28,822 nucleotides of DNA from Phoronis australis (lineage: Eukaryota; Phoronida; Phoronidae), in NCBI GenBank assembly GCA_002633005.1, contig NMRA01000186.1, forward strand, positions 196,160-224,981. Reading direction: 5' to 3'. The position numbers and the translations under genes are program-made. The notes under the pieces are model-generated. The model saw only the letters and a program-made list of their open reading frames with translations. It ran no database searches and was not told where the DNA came from. Numbering within the stretch: position 1 is the first letter of the stretch; each line of letters starts with the position of its first letter. This document shows positions 8,181 through 18,594 of this stretch, one piece after another.

Positions 8181-9840
8181 TTACATAGTATCACATTTCA
8201 CAACTGAGGTATCAGGACTAGGTAACAGTCTATGAAATTTAAACAGAGAGGGACATGTCCAGAGGCTCTCGCTTAGAAACTTAGCTCTGATTTGAGAAAA
8301 AGCGCCACAAACAAACAAAAACTGATATTCATCCTCCACACAATTTCTCGAGCATAATGTATAGATTCTATCTATTACACTGCATTTAAGTGATGACCAA
8401 TTTCTACTGCAAGTCTGTGGTTTGCACATCGAAAAAGTGTAAAACTTATAGTTTGCACAAATACTGCTCTTGGAAGATTATCAATTTCTAAGTTTTCTTG
8501 TTCAAATACAAGCTTAAAATGTTTATAATAGTTTGACATAGAATTGGAACTAACATCGGACCGCCATCTTTGCACAGTCCTGAACACGTTGTGAAAAAAT
8601 ACTTACAAACGACTCTTGGCACGCGACCCAAACATCAGAGAAACCATACATTGACAATAAATTGCGGACAGAGCTTGCCCAATTATAACCTATGTCTACC
8701 ATAATGATTTTCATCTAGCCTGAGTTTACAACATGTTGAAAGCAGGCCTTGCATAACGTTCCTTTGGCATATTCAAAATTTTAAACCAGTATTTGATACA
8801 GCTAACAAAGTATCCCATAAACATAGGGTATCTGCCACATTCACCCAAAACTGCAGCGTTAGAGCAAAAACCGCCAAGTCCCAAGGTCTACTTACAAAAT
8901 TTGTTATAAATTTTTTTTAAACACTCATACACTTTAAAACCCCAAATCTCGGCACCATAATTTAATGTTGGGTATACCAGTAACAAAAGAGAAAGTGCTG
9001 TAGTTTCAAAACACATGATGCAGCTTTACTTACTTGACAAGAGTTTTTGTTGTATGACAATTCAGGTGTGATAAAAGCACCAACATATTTATAATTAGAT
9101 ACAGCATCAACTTGTTGTTTGTCAAAAAACCATTTCTCATTATGTCTTAAGGAACCTCCATTTCTAAATACAATTATTTTGATTTTCTTTAAATTCACAG
9201 CCACACCCAATGAATCACAATGATCACTGACTAAGTTGGAGACAATAATTCAACATACGTTGCAAGTTTGACGGAGGCTGTTAGAGAGCACAAAACCATG
9301 TCATCTACACACAATATATTTAGTGAATCTAAGTAAATGGAATTTATGTCATTACGTGAATTGGGTTTTGATTCTAAAAACTCATTGAGATACATAAGAA
9401 ATAGCAGTGGGCTTATCATACAGCCTTGACGAGTACTGATAATGCAATTAAACAAGTCTGTGAAACCATCACCTGCTTTAACACATGACCTCAGCTTGCT
9501 ATACATTGATTGCAGAATTGATAACATATTACCATGAACATTAATTTGCATAAGTCTATGAAAAAGTAAACTGCGTGGTACTCGATCAAAAGCTTCTGAA
9601 AAGTGAATAAATGCACAATAGAACCTGCCACCCTTCTTGCTTATGTGTTTCTGACATAGCATACAAAAGAAAATATCTGATCCACTGTCGTGTAACCCAT
9701 GAGGAGCTCTGCCCGAGCTTCAAAAAGTTTACCAATAATTTCGGCCTAATTATACAATCCGTTACTCAGAATTCTGGTAAACAGTTTCCCAATAGCTGAC
9801 AGAAGAGAACTCGCAACCGTGTACCCAGACACTTATAAGC
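8181..9840 (-). mobile_element. Decayed non-LTR retrotransposon (LINE), reverse transcriptase to 3' end
   Basis: Reading 9840 down to 8181 on the minus strand, with frame changes and stops, the ORF2-like order is clear. First comes an LLSAIGKLFTRIL segment with a later TTVDQIF (about 9800-9680), then RT motifs A, B and C (9662-9231), then a thumb region with KKIKIIVFRNGG and YKYVGAFITPELSY (9210-8962). It continues with LNYGAEIWGF, a NAAVLGECGRYP stretch (about 8985-8790), RWRSDVSSNSMSNYYKHFK and FRCANHRLAVEIG (8587-8380), and a C-terminal C-x-C ... VEDEYQFLFVC tail (8350-8300). It is inserted sense to the host gene inside its intron. The 5' part (endonuclease) is absent, the usual 5' truncation. 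The clade was not determined. Confidence 0.9.
9231..9662 (-). pseudogene. LINE reverse transcriptase palm fragment
   Basis: A 143-residue open stretch of the LINE. Motif A reads CAFIHFSEAFDRV, where the catalytic Asp expected at the third residue of F-x-D-F is His20. Motif B reads RQGCMISPLLFLMYLNEFL, close to the usual RQGC-LSPLLF. Motif C reads ILCVDDMVLCS, with both aspartates kept but Tyr-Ala replaced by Cys-Val. The His in motif A and the frame breaks on both sides mean it cannot be active. Known reverse transcriptases use the two motif C aspartates and the motif A aspartate to hold metal ions. Confidence 0.88.
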
Positions 9841-9889
9841 CACACTACAATAACAGCAATTGCAGTAGTAGAGTCTCCCCAAATATGTC

Positions 9890-11560
9890 GTCATTCCCCA
9901 TAAAGTTCATAGGAAGCTACTTGCTGAATTTCACAAGAGTTTTGGGTGATACTGCAGCTGATGCCAGACACAGATGACAGCAATATGTGATCAATTCGTG
10001 CAGATAAAAGTGGCCAAAAGGAGTGCAGAATATGGCCAGAAGAGGGTACAGAATGCAAGTAGGTGGAATCCACCTAAAACCGGGTAAGTGTTGACCTTAT
10101 ACGCCATGATCTATCAAGGAATTTAGTAGATATTGAGGCATACACAAAGAAAACCTAAACTGCCACTAGGGGACATAGCCCCTGGCCAGTAACTGGAATC
10201 GCCTGACATCAGCACCAGTGGTACTCCCCTCAATAGGAACATGTAAATCAAATTTCATTTCCATCAAGGAGCTTCATTTGGTACCCAGAATTACCGAAAA
10301 TAGGCCTTTCAAAAATGGCAAATGCCCGGGCATATTTTCAGAAAGATGGGGGGGGCTTACTTTCAGAATCTGTGATGAACATTTTAAAAACAGTGCAGTT
10401 TCAAAGCAAATAATCACAAAAATTATTCACTCAAGATTGAAAACATTTAGTTTCTAACAAAGTCACCCATCATCTCTTTAAATGATAGTCATTTGAGTGA
10501 AATCGCAATCCCAAAATATGTCTTGCGAAAATAAACAAAATTTTACATCTAATATTATAACTTTAGAAAAATTCACCGTATTTTTAAAACCAGCAAACTG
10601 TTGAGTTACCAAAAATATCCAAAAGGGCATACTTATGGTAGGCCTGGTTTCGGAAATTCCCAAAGATACTGAGGCAGACAAAAACAAAATTGCCACTAGG
10701 GGGCATTAAAGTATCCGAAGTGGTCTGAAAATCAATGTCAGCCATGCTCTACTCAAATAGATCTGGCAAATTTCATGAAAGGATTCCTCAAGCTGAGAGA
10801 TGAATGCCACAAACAGACTCAAAAATAATGGGTACTAGGGATGTAGAAAACATCAATTGCATAAGAACTTGGGAACCTAGCTGACATCATTATCTCAACA
10901 GAAAGAATATTATCGAATTTCATAAAAATCTAGGTCGTGCAGGCGTCGCTGTTTTTCTTCATAAGAATTGTAATGCAAAATTTCACGAAGATAAATCAAT
11001 GAATATTAGGCAAAGACAAAAAATTGCTACCAGGGTGGGTAAACTCTAAAAATTAAGTCAGTCGTACTCGCATCAATAGGAACACATCTGCTATTAAGTT
11101 CATAAGGATACTTCCAGCGATTTGGAGGAGAGATGTCAATGGCAAAACAGATTCAGAAATAACAAAGATGGCCACCAAGAGGTGAAGAATATGTAGATCA
11201 ATCCCTTCAACATTTGGGAAGTGTTTTTGTTTTCTCAAAATCTAAGTGCGGAAGTTCATAAAATTCTGTCAAGAATCTTGGCCAGATACAGAGGCAAAAT
11301 GTAAAAAATTACCACTAGGGGCACAGCAGTAGTGGGAACCATCCAGAACTCTACATAGGAACAAATCTCTGCAAAATTTCATGAAGAACATGCAAGGTGT
11401 TTAGGAAATATAGTGGATGCGGGATATCCAAACACAGATGACAGCAATGTGCAAAAAATTATGTGGGTGGAGAGAGAGAGGAAATTTATCACTAATCTGT
11501 CAAGTACTTACGAATAGGGTATATGACAGTGTTACAATAACAGTAATTTACCGAACAGTT
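9890..11560 (+). repeat. Degenerate repeat family with CTCF-like core (cluster 2)
   Basis: Divergent copies of the family seen at 3400-3985. Recurring blocks are TTTCATGAA..., AGATACTGAGGCA-ACA, AAAATTGCCACTAGGGGGC, and GTAGTC-GAA. Cores start at 10163, 10693, 11030 (weak), 11172 and 11312. The best is CCACTAGGGGGCATT at 10693. Spacing is irregular (about 140 to 530 bp), so units are broken. It occupies the 5' side of the LINE within the beta-galactosidase intron and is opposite in strand to the gene. Confidence 0.65.
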
Positions 11561-11580
11561 CACAAATATTTATGTAACAG

Positions 11581-11655
11581 GGATGTCTAGAAGGCGGCTA
11601 GGGGTCGGTTGATGTACCACGTGGCTGCCCGCAGCTTGCTGCTCTCCAGACATCC
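11581..11655. repeat. 75-nt near-perfect hairpin
   Basis: GGATGTCTAGAAGGCGGCTAG pairs with CTTGCTGCTCTCCAGACATCC along about 20 positions with three mismatches and two wobbles, leaving a loop of about 33 nt that contains the palindrome CCACGTGG (11617-11624). The size and shape are those of a microRNA precursor or of the two ends of a very short fold-back element. No direct flanking repeat was seen. Confidence 0.6.
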
Positions 11656-11659
11656 ATCT

Positions 11660-12955
11660 ACAGGTAAGGCCATCAAAATGTTGTCAGTGGACAGTCTGCA
11701 CTTTATTTACCCTGCAGATGAATGGTTGCAGGTTGTCACTGACTGGTGCTAATAGCTTTCAGTGCAATGACAGACTGATGACTGGTTTGAGTTTTGGTTT
11801 GAGTTCATGAAATTATTAAATTAAACTTTCTAGACCGTATGTTCAGAAGTCTACTCAAACAAAACATCTGGCATAATGTGTTCTATCCGGTGCACTTCCT
11901 CAACAAATCAGATGACTACCACTGTGTGACAGCAATCATGCATGAATGAGAAACTACTCATTTGCTATTGTCTTTGTGTGGACTGATAATAGTTCATTCG
12001 TTTTCAATATGGAAATAAATATGTCAGAGTTAACTTTGTTTCGTAATTAGCACACAATGCAGGGATACGTTTTTAACAACTGTGTTCTTGTCATTGTAGA
12101 TAACTCTGCATTGCACTCATTCCCACATCCATAACAGTTACGTTTAATGCAAAATTTGTTCAATTGAGAAAGTGCATTTTTAACCAAACGTACTGTGACG
12201 AGTCTAAATAGTCGACAAAAAGTTCTCTGTGCCTCAGCAACACAAGTGCGATATTCTTTCTTCGACGTAATTCACATTAGGTTTAAGTGACAGGAATGGG
12301 TTCAGCAGGCTTGAACTTTAATGTGCATACAAACTGCGTTTCTCTTTCGCAACTTATGAAAATCCATATTTATTTCTCGTCAACAAATCGATTCTCTATT
12401 CATCATGCTCATGCAGACTTCTAAAAATTTTCAAAGAGATTTAGCTCACCAAATTCGGACAACAATGAAAAGGCTCATTTTGAAAGTTTGCCCAAATTCG
12501 GACACCACAAAAATCTTGTCCCGCAATATTCCACCAAGAACAACTTTTTTCCATTTAAGAATTAATTTTGAGTGTCCAAAAATCTTTTTACCATAAATAT
12601 TGTAAGGAAGCTAAGCCTTTCGGCACTTAGAATTTCCTGCCCTGGCTTATAGTTAGTCAGTTTTACTGTCAACAGCATTAGCCATAATTACAGGGAAATG
12701 GTATTTTGTCCTATACATTGTAGTTTGAATTACAAATTAAATAAGGCTAGTTCACATTTACCTGCTAGTTTCCACACTAAATCCCGATTGGAGCTCAAAA
12801 GTAATTTTGTTGACATACTGAACCATCTGAAACTTGTTTTATCCAAGTTTGATATGGTAAATTCTTGGGGCTAAGAAAGAGCATGCAATTCCACTTGGAG
12901 AATTTACAAACCAAATGATGGTAAAAAAATCAATGTGATAGTCCAATCAGCGTAC
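11660..12955. other. Beta-galactosidase intron sequence without recognised features
   Basis: AT-rich intron sequence. A short motif, AAATTCGGAC, occurs twice (12450s and 12490s). No coding or transposon signal was recognised. Confidence 0.5.
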
Positions 12956-13059
12956 CTGAGTATTTGCCCTACGGAGGCAGCACCAGACAGATCCAAGGAA
13001 TAAATGGCCCATCCAGTCACCAAGCCATGTCCCTCCAATGTCACATTCTGCGTCAAACC
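12956..13059 (-). CDS. GLB1: Beta-galactosidase (GH35) exon e
   Basis: The acceptor is GTTTGTGTCTTAG before 13059 and the donor is CTCAG|GTACG at 12956/12955. The 104-bp exon begins in phase 0 and ends with two bases of a split Arg codon that exon f completes. It encodes GLTQNVTLEGHGLVTGWAIY followed by SLDLSGAASVGQIL. The G-x2-x-NVTL...L..W.IYPLDI-like block directly follows the NYG-x(6)-KG segment in animal beta-galactosidases, so its order relative to exon d is as expected. NVT is a potential N-glycosylation site, fitting a lysosomal or secreted enzyme. Confidence 0.9.
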
Positions 13060-13382
13060 CTAAGACACAAACATAGACTTGTTACAGTTATGTACCATTC
13101 AACTGGACTGTTAAAATCCAGAAATTTCTAACATCAATTTCTGAACTTTCATCACATTTGATTAAACTTGAAAAACAAGTCTATTGTGTTGGTATACAAT
13201 GCTGAGGTAGTAAGCTGAGGGGTCAGAGCTTAGACACACAAAGGAGTCAGCAGGTGAAAGTTATGTCTATTTCTTTAAAAAGTCAACATTTTTTTTCGGT
13301 TTGAAGTTTTTTGGTGATAGTATTTCACACAAAACACATCATGAAATTTTTTGAACATCGTTTGAAAATAGTTAGTTTTAAA

Positions 13383-13884
13383 TGTCAGTTGGCTCTCTAT
13401 TGACTATCGCTATAACTGCTGATTCTCTTCACTGCAACTCAACTGTAATATCCTGATTAACTATCTTGAACTGACTTGATCTTCTCTTGAACTGACTTGA
13501 TTTCCCGACTTCATCTGATCTAACACAAACCCGAGCTTGTGTATTTATAGCCTAATGAATTGTTCTGGAACTTTACATCAATTCAAGCAAGTTCTAGAAC
13601 TTTCCTGAATCTACCCCACCATTCTACAAACATGTGCTAGTCTCTAGAATATTCCAGACTGCATTAACCACTGTCATGCTAGAGTCTTCTATAAAGTTCC
13701 ACACTATACTGCAGTAAACAAACTACATCATCACTACTGAACTCAGTCTACTAGAAAGTTCCATACTATTCTGTAGTAAACAAATTACATCATCAATGTA
13801 CTTAACTCAGGGGTAATGCCAACCAAACTGAATAACAAAACAAAACAATAACAACTAATAATACTGTCAGACTATATTCTGACA
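13383..13884 (-). mobile_element. Solo-LTR-like element with heat-shock promoter
   Basis: A 502-bp segment on the minus strand begins TGTCAG (13884) and ends CTGACA (13383), giving the TG...CA termini and a 6-bp terminal inverted repeat of an LTR. In LTR order it holds a U3-like part with two 62-bp direct repeats (around 13755 and 13693) and a cluster of heat-shock elements. These are followed by a TATA box (13550-13541) and a U5-like tail with a 21-bp spaced duplication of TTGAACTGACTTGAT (plus strand 13466 and 13487). No 5-bp target duplication was found, no internal LTR-element coding sequence is adjacent, and no second LTR is in the window. The beginning is itself palindromic (TGTCAGACTATATTCTGACA), so the outer boundary could be a few bases different. 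It lies sense to the beta-galactosidase gene in its 2-kb intron. Confidence 0.5.
13541..13761 (-). promoter_or_regulatory. Heat-shock element cluster and TATA box
   Basis: Heat-shock factor binds inverted NGAAN pentamers. At 13592-13609 the plus strand reads TTCTAGAACTTTCCTGAA, a perfect run of four alternating units (TTC-2-GAA-2-TTC-2-GAA). Further two- to four-unit sites with the same phase lie at 13563-13575 (TTCTGGAACTTTA), 13642-13659 (CTCTAGAATATTCCAGAC), 13687-13699 (TTCTATAAAGTTC) and 13754-13761 (GAAAGTTC). On the minus strand these precede CTATAAATAC (13550-13541), about 13 bp from the nearest site. The expected start is near 13517, where TCAGAT resembles an initiator. This is the layout of animal Hsp70 promoters. 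Inducibility is inferred. Confidence 0.75.
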
Positions 13885-13889
13885 GCCTA

Positions 13890-14965
13890 TATTCAAAATT
13901 TTATGAAAATCTGTTGAGGACCTTTGAACATACAGACTCACTGGTAAATGTAAAAAACAAAATAGCCACTAGGCACACCAGTTGTCAGATCCGTCCGAAA
14001 GTCGTCGTCGTCCGTTGTCAACATCATATAAATACACATGTTAAACTAAGTAAAGATGCCACAAACGATTAAGGAGATACAGCCATGAAAGCAAAAAAAA
14101 AACAAAACTGCCACTAGGAGGTGCCACAGTAGTCAAATTTGTCGGAAAATCGTCGTCAGCCATCGAATTCATAGTAAAAACATACATGCCAATTTTCACA
14201 ATAATCCTGAAAGCGGTTTGATTGATAGACTAGTGGACACCAAAAACAAACTCGAAAACAACAAAAATGGCCACTAGGTGGTGCAAACTCGGTCGAATCC
14301 ATCTAAAAACGGAGAGATAGCATCACCTCATTAACAGACTGATATAGGTATGCCAAATTCTATGTAAATATGTTGAGGACCCTTGAACATACAGAGGATC
14401 CATTTGAAAGTCGTCGTCCTCCGTTGTTAACATCATATAAACACTTACTAAATTTGGTATAGATCCTGCGAACAATTTAGGAAATACAGCCATAGGTGCA
14501 AAAAAACAAAACTGCCACCAGGAGGCGCCACAGTAATCGAAGTCATCGGAAAATCATCGTCACCCGTCCACTTCAAAGTAAGAAGTTCAACATACATGCC
14601 AATTTTCACAGTCATCCTTTAAGCGGTTTGGTTGACAGAGGGGCGGACTCGAAAACAGTAAAAATAGCCACTAGGTGGCACAAACTACGTCGAATCCATC
14701 TGAAAACAAGAAGATAGCGTCATCTCCCTAACAGGTGCCTATATACTAAATTTTATGAAAATCTGTTCAGGACTTATGAAGATACAGAGGTAGTCGGATC
14801 CGTTCGAAAGTTTGCTCACATGCTATCCCATCCCCAGAAGGAACACGACGTGCAAAATTTCATGACCAAAGGTCAAGGCATTTTGGAGATAGAGCAGTGG
14901 ACGCCAGACGGACGGACGCCGGATGAACGGACCGATATGACGGCATAATGTGTCCACATATAAAT
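13890..14965 (+). repeat. Tandem repeat with CTCF-like core (cluster 3) and element tail
   Basis: The best-preserved block of the family. Blocks alternate: AAATTTTATGAAAATCTGTT(GAGGAC), GAACATACAGA, AAAACTGCCACTAGGAGG, CGGAAAATCGTCGTCA and ACATACATGCCAATTTTCAC. Cores start at 13965 (weak), 14111, 14271, 14515 and 14668; 14515 reads CCACCAGGAGGCGCC. The block ends at 14895-14950 with GACGGACGGACGCCGGATGA and ACGGACCGATATGACGGCAT, a terminus style common in dispersed repeats of marine invertebrates. Adjacent to the LTR-like element. Confidence 0.75.
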
Positions 14966-15112
14966 ACGTGGGCATACAAAAAGAGCCGAAGAAAGAGGAA
15001 ACAGGAAACCAAATAAGAGGAAATCAAAACCAAGAAAAAAGAAATCCAGACCCTTTAAAAGAGGGAAATTTCAAGACCTGATTTATTTCTGCCATTCAAT
15101 ATCATCCAATAC

Positions 15113-15247
15113 CTTGACATTATTCATCAGATGACTTCCATAATTGATTCTTCCCTGATTTTCCACAATGATGTCTAGGTGCTGGTTCACTTTCCCACTG
15201 ATCTTTACAGACCGATTGCCTGTGCGACTCACGACCCCTGCTAATGC
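15113..15247 (-). CDS. GLB1: Beta-galactosidase (GH35) exon d
   Basis: The acceptor is TATTCTTTCAG before 15247 and the donor is GTCAAG|GTATTG at 15113/15112. The 135-bp exon is phase 0 at both ends and encodes 45 residues: ALAGVVSRTGNRSVKISGK, then VNQHLDIIVENQGRINYG, then SHLMNNVK. The segment L-D-(I/L)-(I/L)-V-E-N-x-G-R-(V/I)-N-Y-G is a highly conserved signature of animal GH35 beta-galactosidases in the galactose-binding-like jelly-roll behind the catalytic barrel. Joined to exon c it continues DWAYVFVGG|ALAGVV without a gap in the family alignment. This is the strongest single piece of evidence for the gene. Confidence 0.95.
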
Positions 15248-16854
15248 CTGAAAGAATACTGAAGACATCATTCAACAAGCATGTGCACTGAAGGCCAACA
15301 TCCACACAAATCTGCTTTACAGATTCACATTTCGTGACTATATAGACATTTTTAGTCTATTTGAAAATAACAAATTCAAACCTGATGCATAGCTTTTCCT
15401 ATAAAATCAATCTGATATTCGGAGTAATGACCTTTAAGAATATTATTGTGTTGTTAAGACGTAAGTATTGTATTATTATTTCAGCATATAGCCTTTTTGT
15501 AAGGAAAACGCTGCGAAAAATCGTTACTAAATTACTTTGGAATACCGCAACAGCCCTTCTGAGCCATTCAGAGTTAAACAATATGCTGTGTGTTGCATTT
15601 TTTCCAAAAGGTACTTCGAAAATATAACCTTCAAAGTACGGACCCTCAGAGTCAGAACTCAACCCTCCTAAAGAATAAATTTACAGGATGTCAGTATGAA
15701 ATGCATTTTCAAGGATGGCGTTACAAATAATGCAATGACTAAAAACAAATACCATCATAATGCCTTACGGAGACTCATTCAGTTCTACAACACAGGTAAC
15801 AAAAAAATTTTAGTATGTTAGGGTTATTCACTATTACATGATAGAGTGACTTCAAATTTCTTTCGTTAAATAATGTTGACAAAATTGATTTTGATCAAAG
15901 CTTAGTCAAAAAGAATTACCAAGGCCGGCATGGGACAGATGATCGACAAAACAGACCAGTAACGGATAACCCCATACCAATTGCTCTAGCCAGGAGGGTC
16001 CCTGGAACAACCACTCCTTTCTGCAAGTACATTCCTTTGATAGAAGAGTTTACTACATTCCTTTGATAAAAGAGTTCACGCGACACAGGGCACTAAACAA
16101 AGCAGCGAACATTGGACCCTGACCACATGACTCTGGAAACTTTTGGAAAATGCAAACTTAAATCAGCTGCTGATCCGTTAATTTTCAGCACATGAACTGG
16201 TCAGACAAAAAATCATGAATTTTGCTATTCAACACTCTCAGAGCCAATTAAAATTCTCAGACTCAATCAACACTCTCAGCAGAAGGGATCATTATAGCTA
16301 ATTGGCTAAATATCGAGTCTCAATGCAAAATGCACGATACATCCTTCAAATCATCTTAGCAAATTTTTTAATCAGCCACTCAGGCAATGTGAAAAATCCG
16401 TAACTTAGACAATCAATGCATGTTATCACAACATCCATTATCAATATCCAAAATGTGCCAGTAGTTTGCAAAAAGTGTGAAGCCAAATACCTCATTTGAC
16501 ATGATTGTATGTTTATTAAAAATGGTATCGAAAATGTTACTAGATCCGTTTTAAAAGCCTACCATCATTAACTTAAAAAGCTAAGATCAATTTTGAAAAT
16601 TTCTTAATACCGAGCACCAAATCGTAAGCATGACAAGACGAGTTAAGCAGGAACTGTTGGAAAGATTATTTGTCTCAAATCACAAGATCCACTTTGTGAC
16701 ATGCTTTAAATTTGTTGAATAGTTGCTTTGATTAATATCTGGTGGAAGTACAACAGGTGTAGCAGTGGGTGATTGACCTAGGCCTACAGGAAGTTGCCAA
16801 AATAGGGTTTAGTATCCTCAATCATACACTTACTGTTTGGCATAATACACTTAC
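15248..16854. other. Beta-galactosidase intron, little recognisable content
   Basis: A 26-bp tandem duplication (ACATTCCTTTGATAGAAGAG and near-copy) starts at 16029 and 16055. The phrase TCAACACTCTCAG recurs twice near 16229-16279. Nothing else was recognised. Confidence 0.6.
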
Positions 16855-16959
16855 CCCTCCAACAAACACATACGCCCAGTCCATAACCCCTGTAGCATTA
16901 AGCGTCCTATCCGTGAAGTCAGACGGCAGCTCAGTTCTGTATAGGATGTATCCGGTGCT
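16855..16959 (-). CDS. GLB1: Beta-galactosidase (GH35) exon c
   Basis: The acceptor is TCTCTTTGTCTGTACCAG before 16959 and the donor is GGAGGG|GTAAGTG at 16855/16854. The 105-bp exon is phase 0 at both ends and encodes STGYILYRTELPSDFTD, then RTLNATGVMDWAYVFVGG. The (Q)-x-Y-G-(F/Y)-(V/I)-L-Y-R-T-x-L-P motif followed by D-x-A-x-V-x-V-x-G is diagnostic for the second domain of GH35 enzymes. NAT is a potential N-glycosylation site. The donor matches the GTAAGT consensus exactly. Confidence 0.94.
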
Positions 16960-18420
16960 CTGGTACAGACAAAGAGAGTTGATTAAAGAACCATTGGCGG
17001 CAGAAAAGTGGAAACAAAGATGAAATGTCTGCTCCAAGCACTTCATGGTATGGTATGGGTCTATCTGTTAATCACAATTGTGTAGAAAATTAATGAATCA
17101 CGTGAAATCAATACACGCATTTTTATGAATTAAAGCAATACCAGCAAATCACAATACACAAATTCAAAGGAATGCATTTCATCATCACTTTCTTTTAAAG
17201 GTGTACTAAGCACTACACCCATGGGTGACCAACTTCAAACTAAGAGGAAAAAAGAACAAAGGGCTTTCAAACCAAAAAAAAAAAAACAATGACAACAGTA
17301 AAACCACAAAAACAAGTGTTGATCTGCCTTATTTCACAACACAATTTATTTTTGCGATCAAAACTTTTGACCATTCCCATTGTTTGAAAGAGGATTTACC
17401 AACAGGTAATAGTCACATTACTGCAAAATAAATTCACATCAATATAGAACATAATATGGTGGACAGGTGTAACTTCATTTTTTCATTTAAAAGACGAATA
17501 CTACCAAATAGAAGTCATCAGACAATGTTTTGAGAATTTAAAAGCATTAGCATCAATGTCAGAAATTTTCAAAAACTACATTACAATTTAGCGAAAACCA
17601 ATGAATAAAATTTTTCTGGAATTAGTAGGATTTTACTGTAGTTATACTTTAACAGCACGCAGTGCTTAATAATCAATACGATTGTGTTTAACACCAGTTG
17701 AGGCAGAGATCTTAAATTAATAGTTACTTAACATTAGGTCACATCAAGACGTGATTTGGACCATACCATTTGCTGCAATACAATAGGTCTCAACATGTTC
17801 ATTATTCAAAGTGATTTCAGCATTTGTAAAGAATTGATGGCTCCTTATTCCTTGAGCTGTCTCAGTCCACAAACTGACACATTGATGGTAAATAACAAAT
17901 TGTGGAGACCCTTAGGTCTTTCCAAGCCCTGACATTACCTTTAGTTTGACTACGAACAACTTGACAGCACTTTCATAATGTAAAGGGTCTAAAACAAAAT
18001 CTGTTTTCTGTGATGAAAGGCAAGTTATGAGCCGCTTTGACTAAAAGATTTTAAGAAGTTGGAGTACCCATGCAGGCTACAAAATAAATTTAATTGTGGA
18101 GGTTTAGTTGGTATAATTTTAAAACGATTCAATAGTTGCTCTTATCACTGAACTTGGTACTAAGAAATTTTCTGTGATGTTTGGATAGAACAAGTCAGTT
18201 ACTGGAGGAACCTAAACTAAGTGACAGTACTGTACAGATAAAAAACATAGCAGTCACACAAACTAGATATATTTTAATATAACTGCTAAAAAACATAGTT
18301 TCAGAAATAACCATTTCCTGTTGACTACATTGCTGTTCACTGATGCCATACATGTACCCAATTACGTGGTAAACTTCGTGTAAGTAGTAATTACGCAAAT
18401 TGGATATCACGCAACACTAC
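16960..18420. other. Beta-galactosidase intron without recognised features
   Basis: AT-rich intron with an A-run at about 17274-17287. No coding, RNA or transposon signal was recognised. Confidence 0.55.
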
Positions 18421-18594
18421 CTGGTTCATTTGTTCCATGGTTATGGGGTAGGTAGATAGGAGTGGTCTCCCCTTCATTATGTGTGGCAGAAGATCAAACA
18501 GAGTGCCAGCAGCAGTCATCTGTACAGATCCGTATGCTTTCTTGGTTACGTTAGTGGGTGGAGCTTCCAGCGTTGAGCTGCAATTGCCTATGTA
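18421..18594 (-). CDS. GLB1: Beta-galactosidase (GH35) exon b
   Basis: The acceptor is TTACATGTGTTACAG before 18594 and the donor is AACCAG|GTAGTG at 18421/18420. The 174-bp exon is phase 0 at both ends and encodes 58 residues: YIGNCSSTLEAPPTNVTKK, then AYGSVQMTAAGTLFDLLPHI, then MKGRPLLSTYPITMEQMNQ. The P-P-x(3-6)-(F/A)-A-Y-G-x-V pattern and the following S-x-Y-P-(L/I)-T-x-E-x-(M/V)-x-Q are typical of the linker leading out of the GH35 catalytic barrel. The joined sequence EQMNQ|STGYILYRT matches the family. NCS and NVT are potential glycosylation sites. Confidence 0.93.

Noticed and set aside
13060-13382. Possible internal coding region of an LTR retrotransposon next to the LTR-like segment
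   Set aside because: No primer-binding site, gag or pol motif; the sequence runs directly into the beta-galactosidase acceptor.
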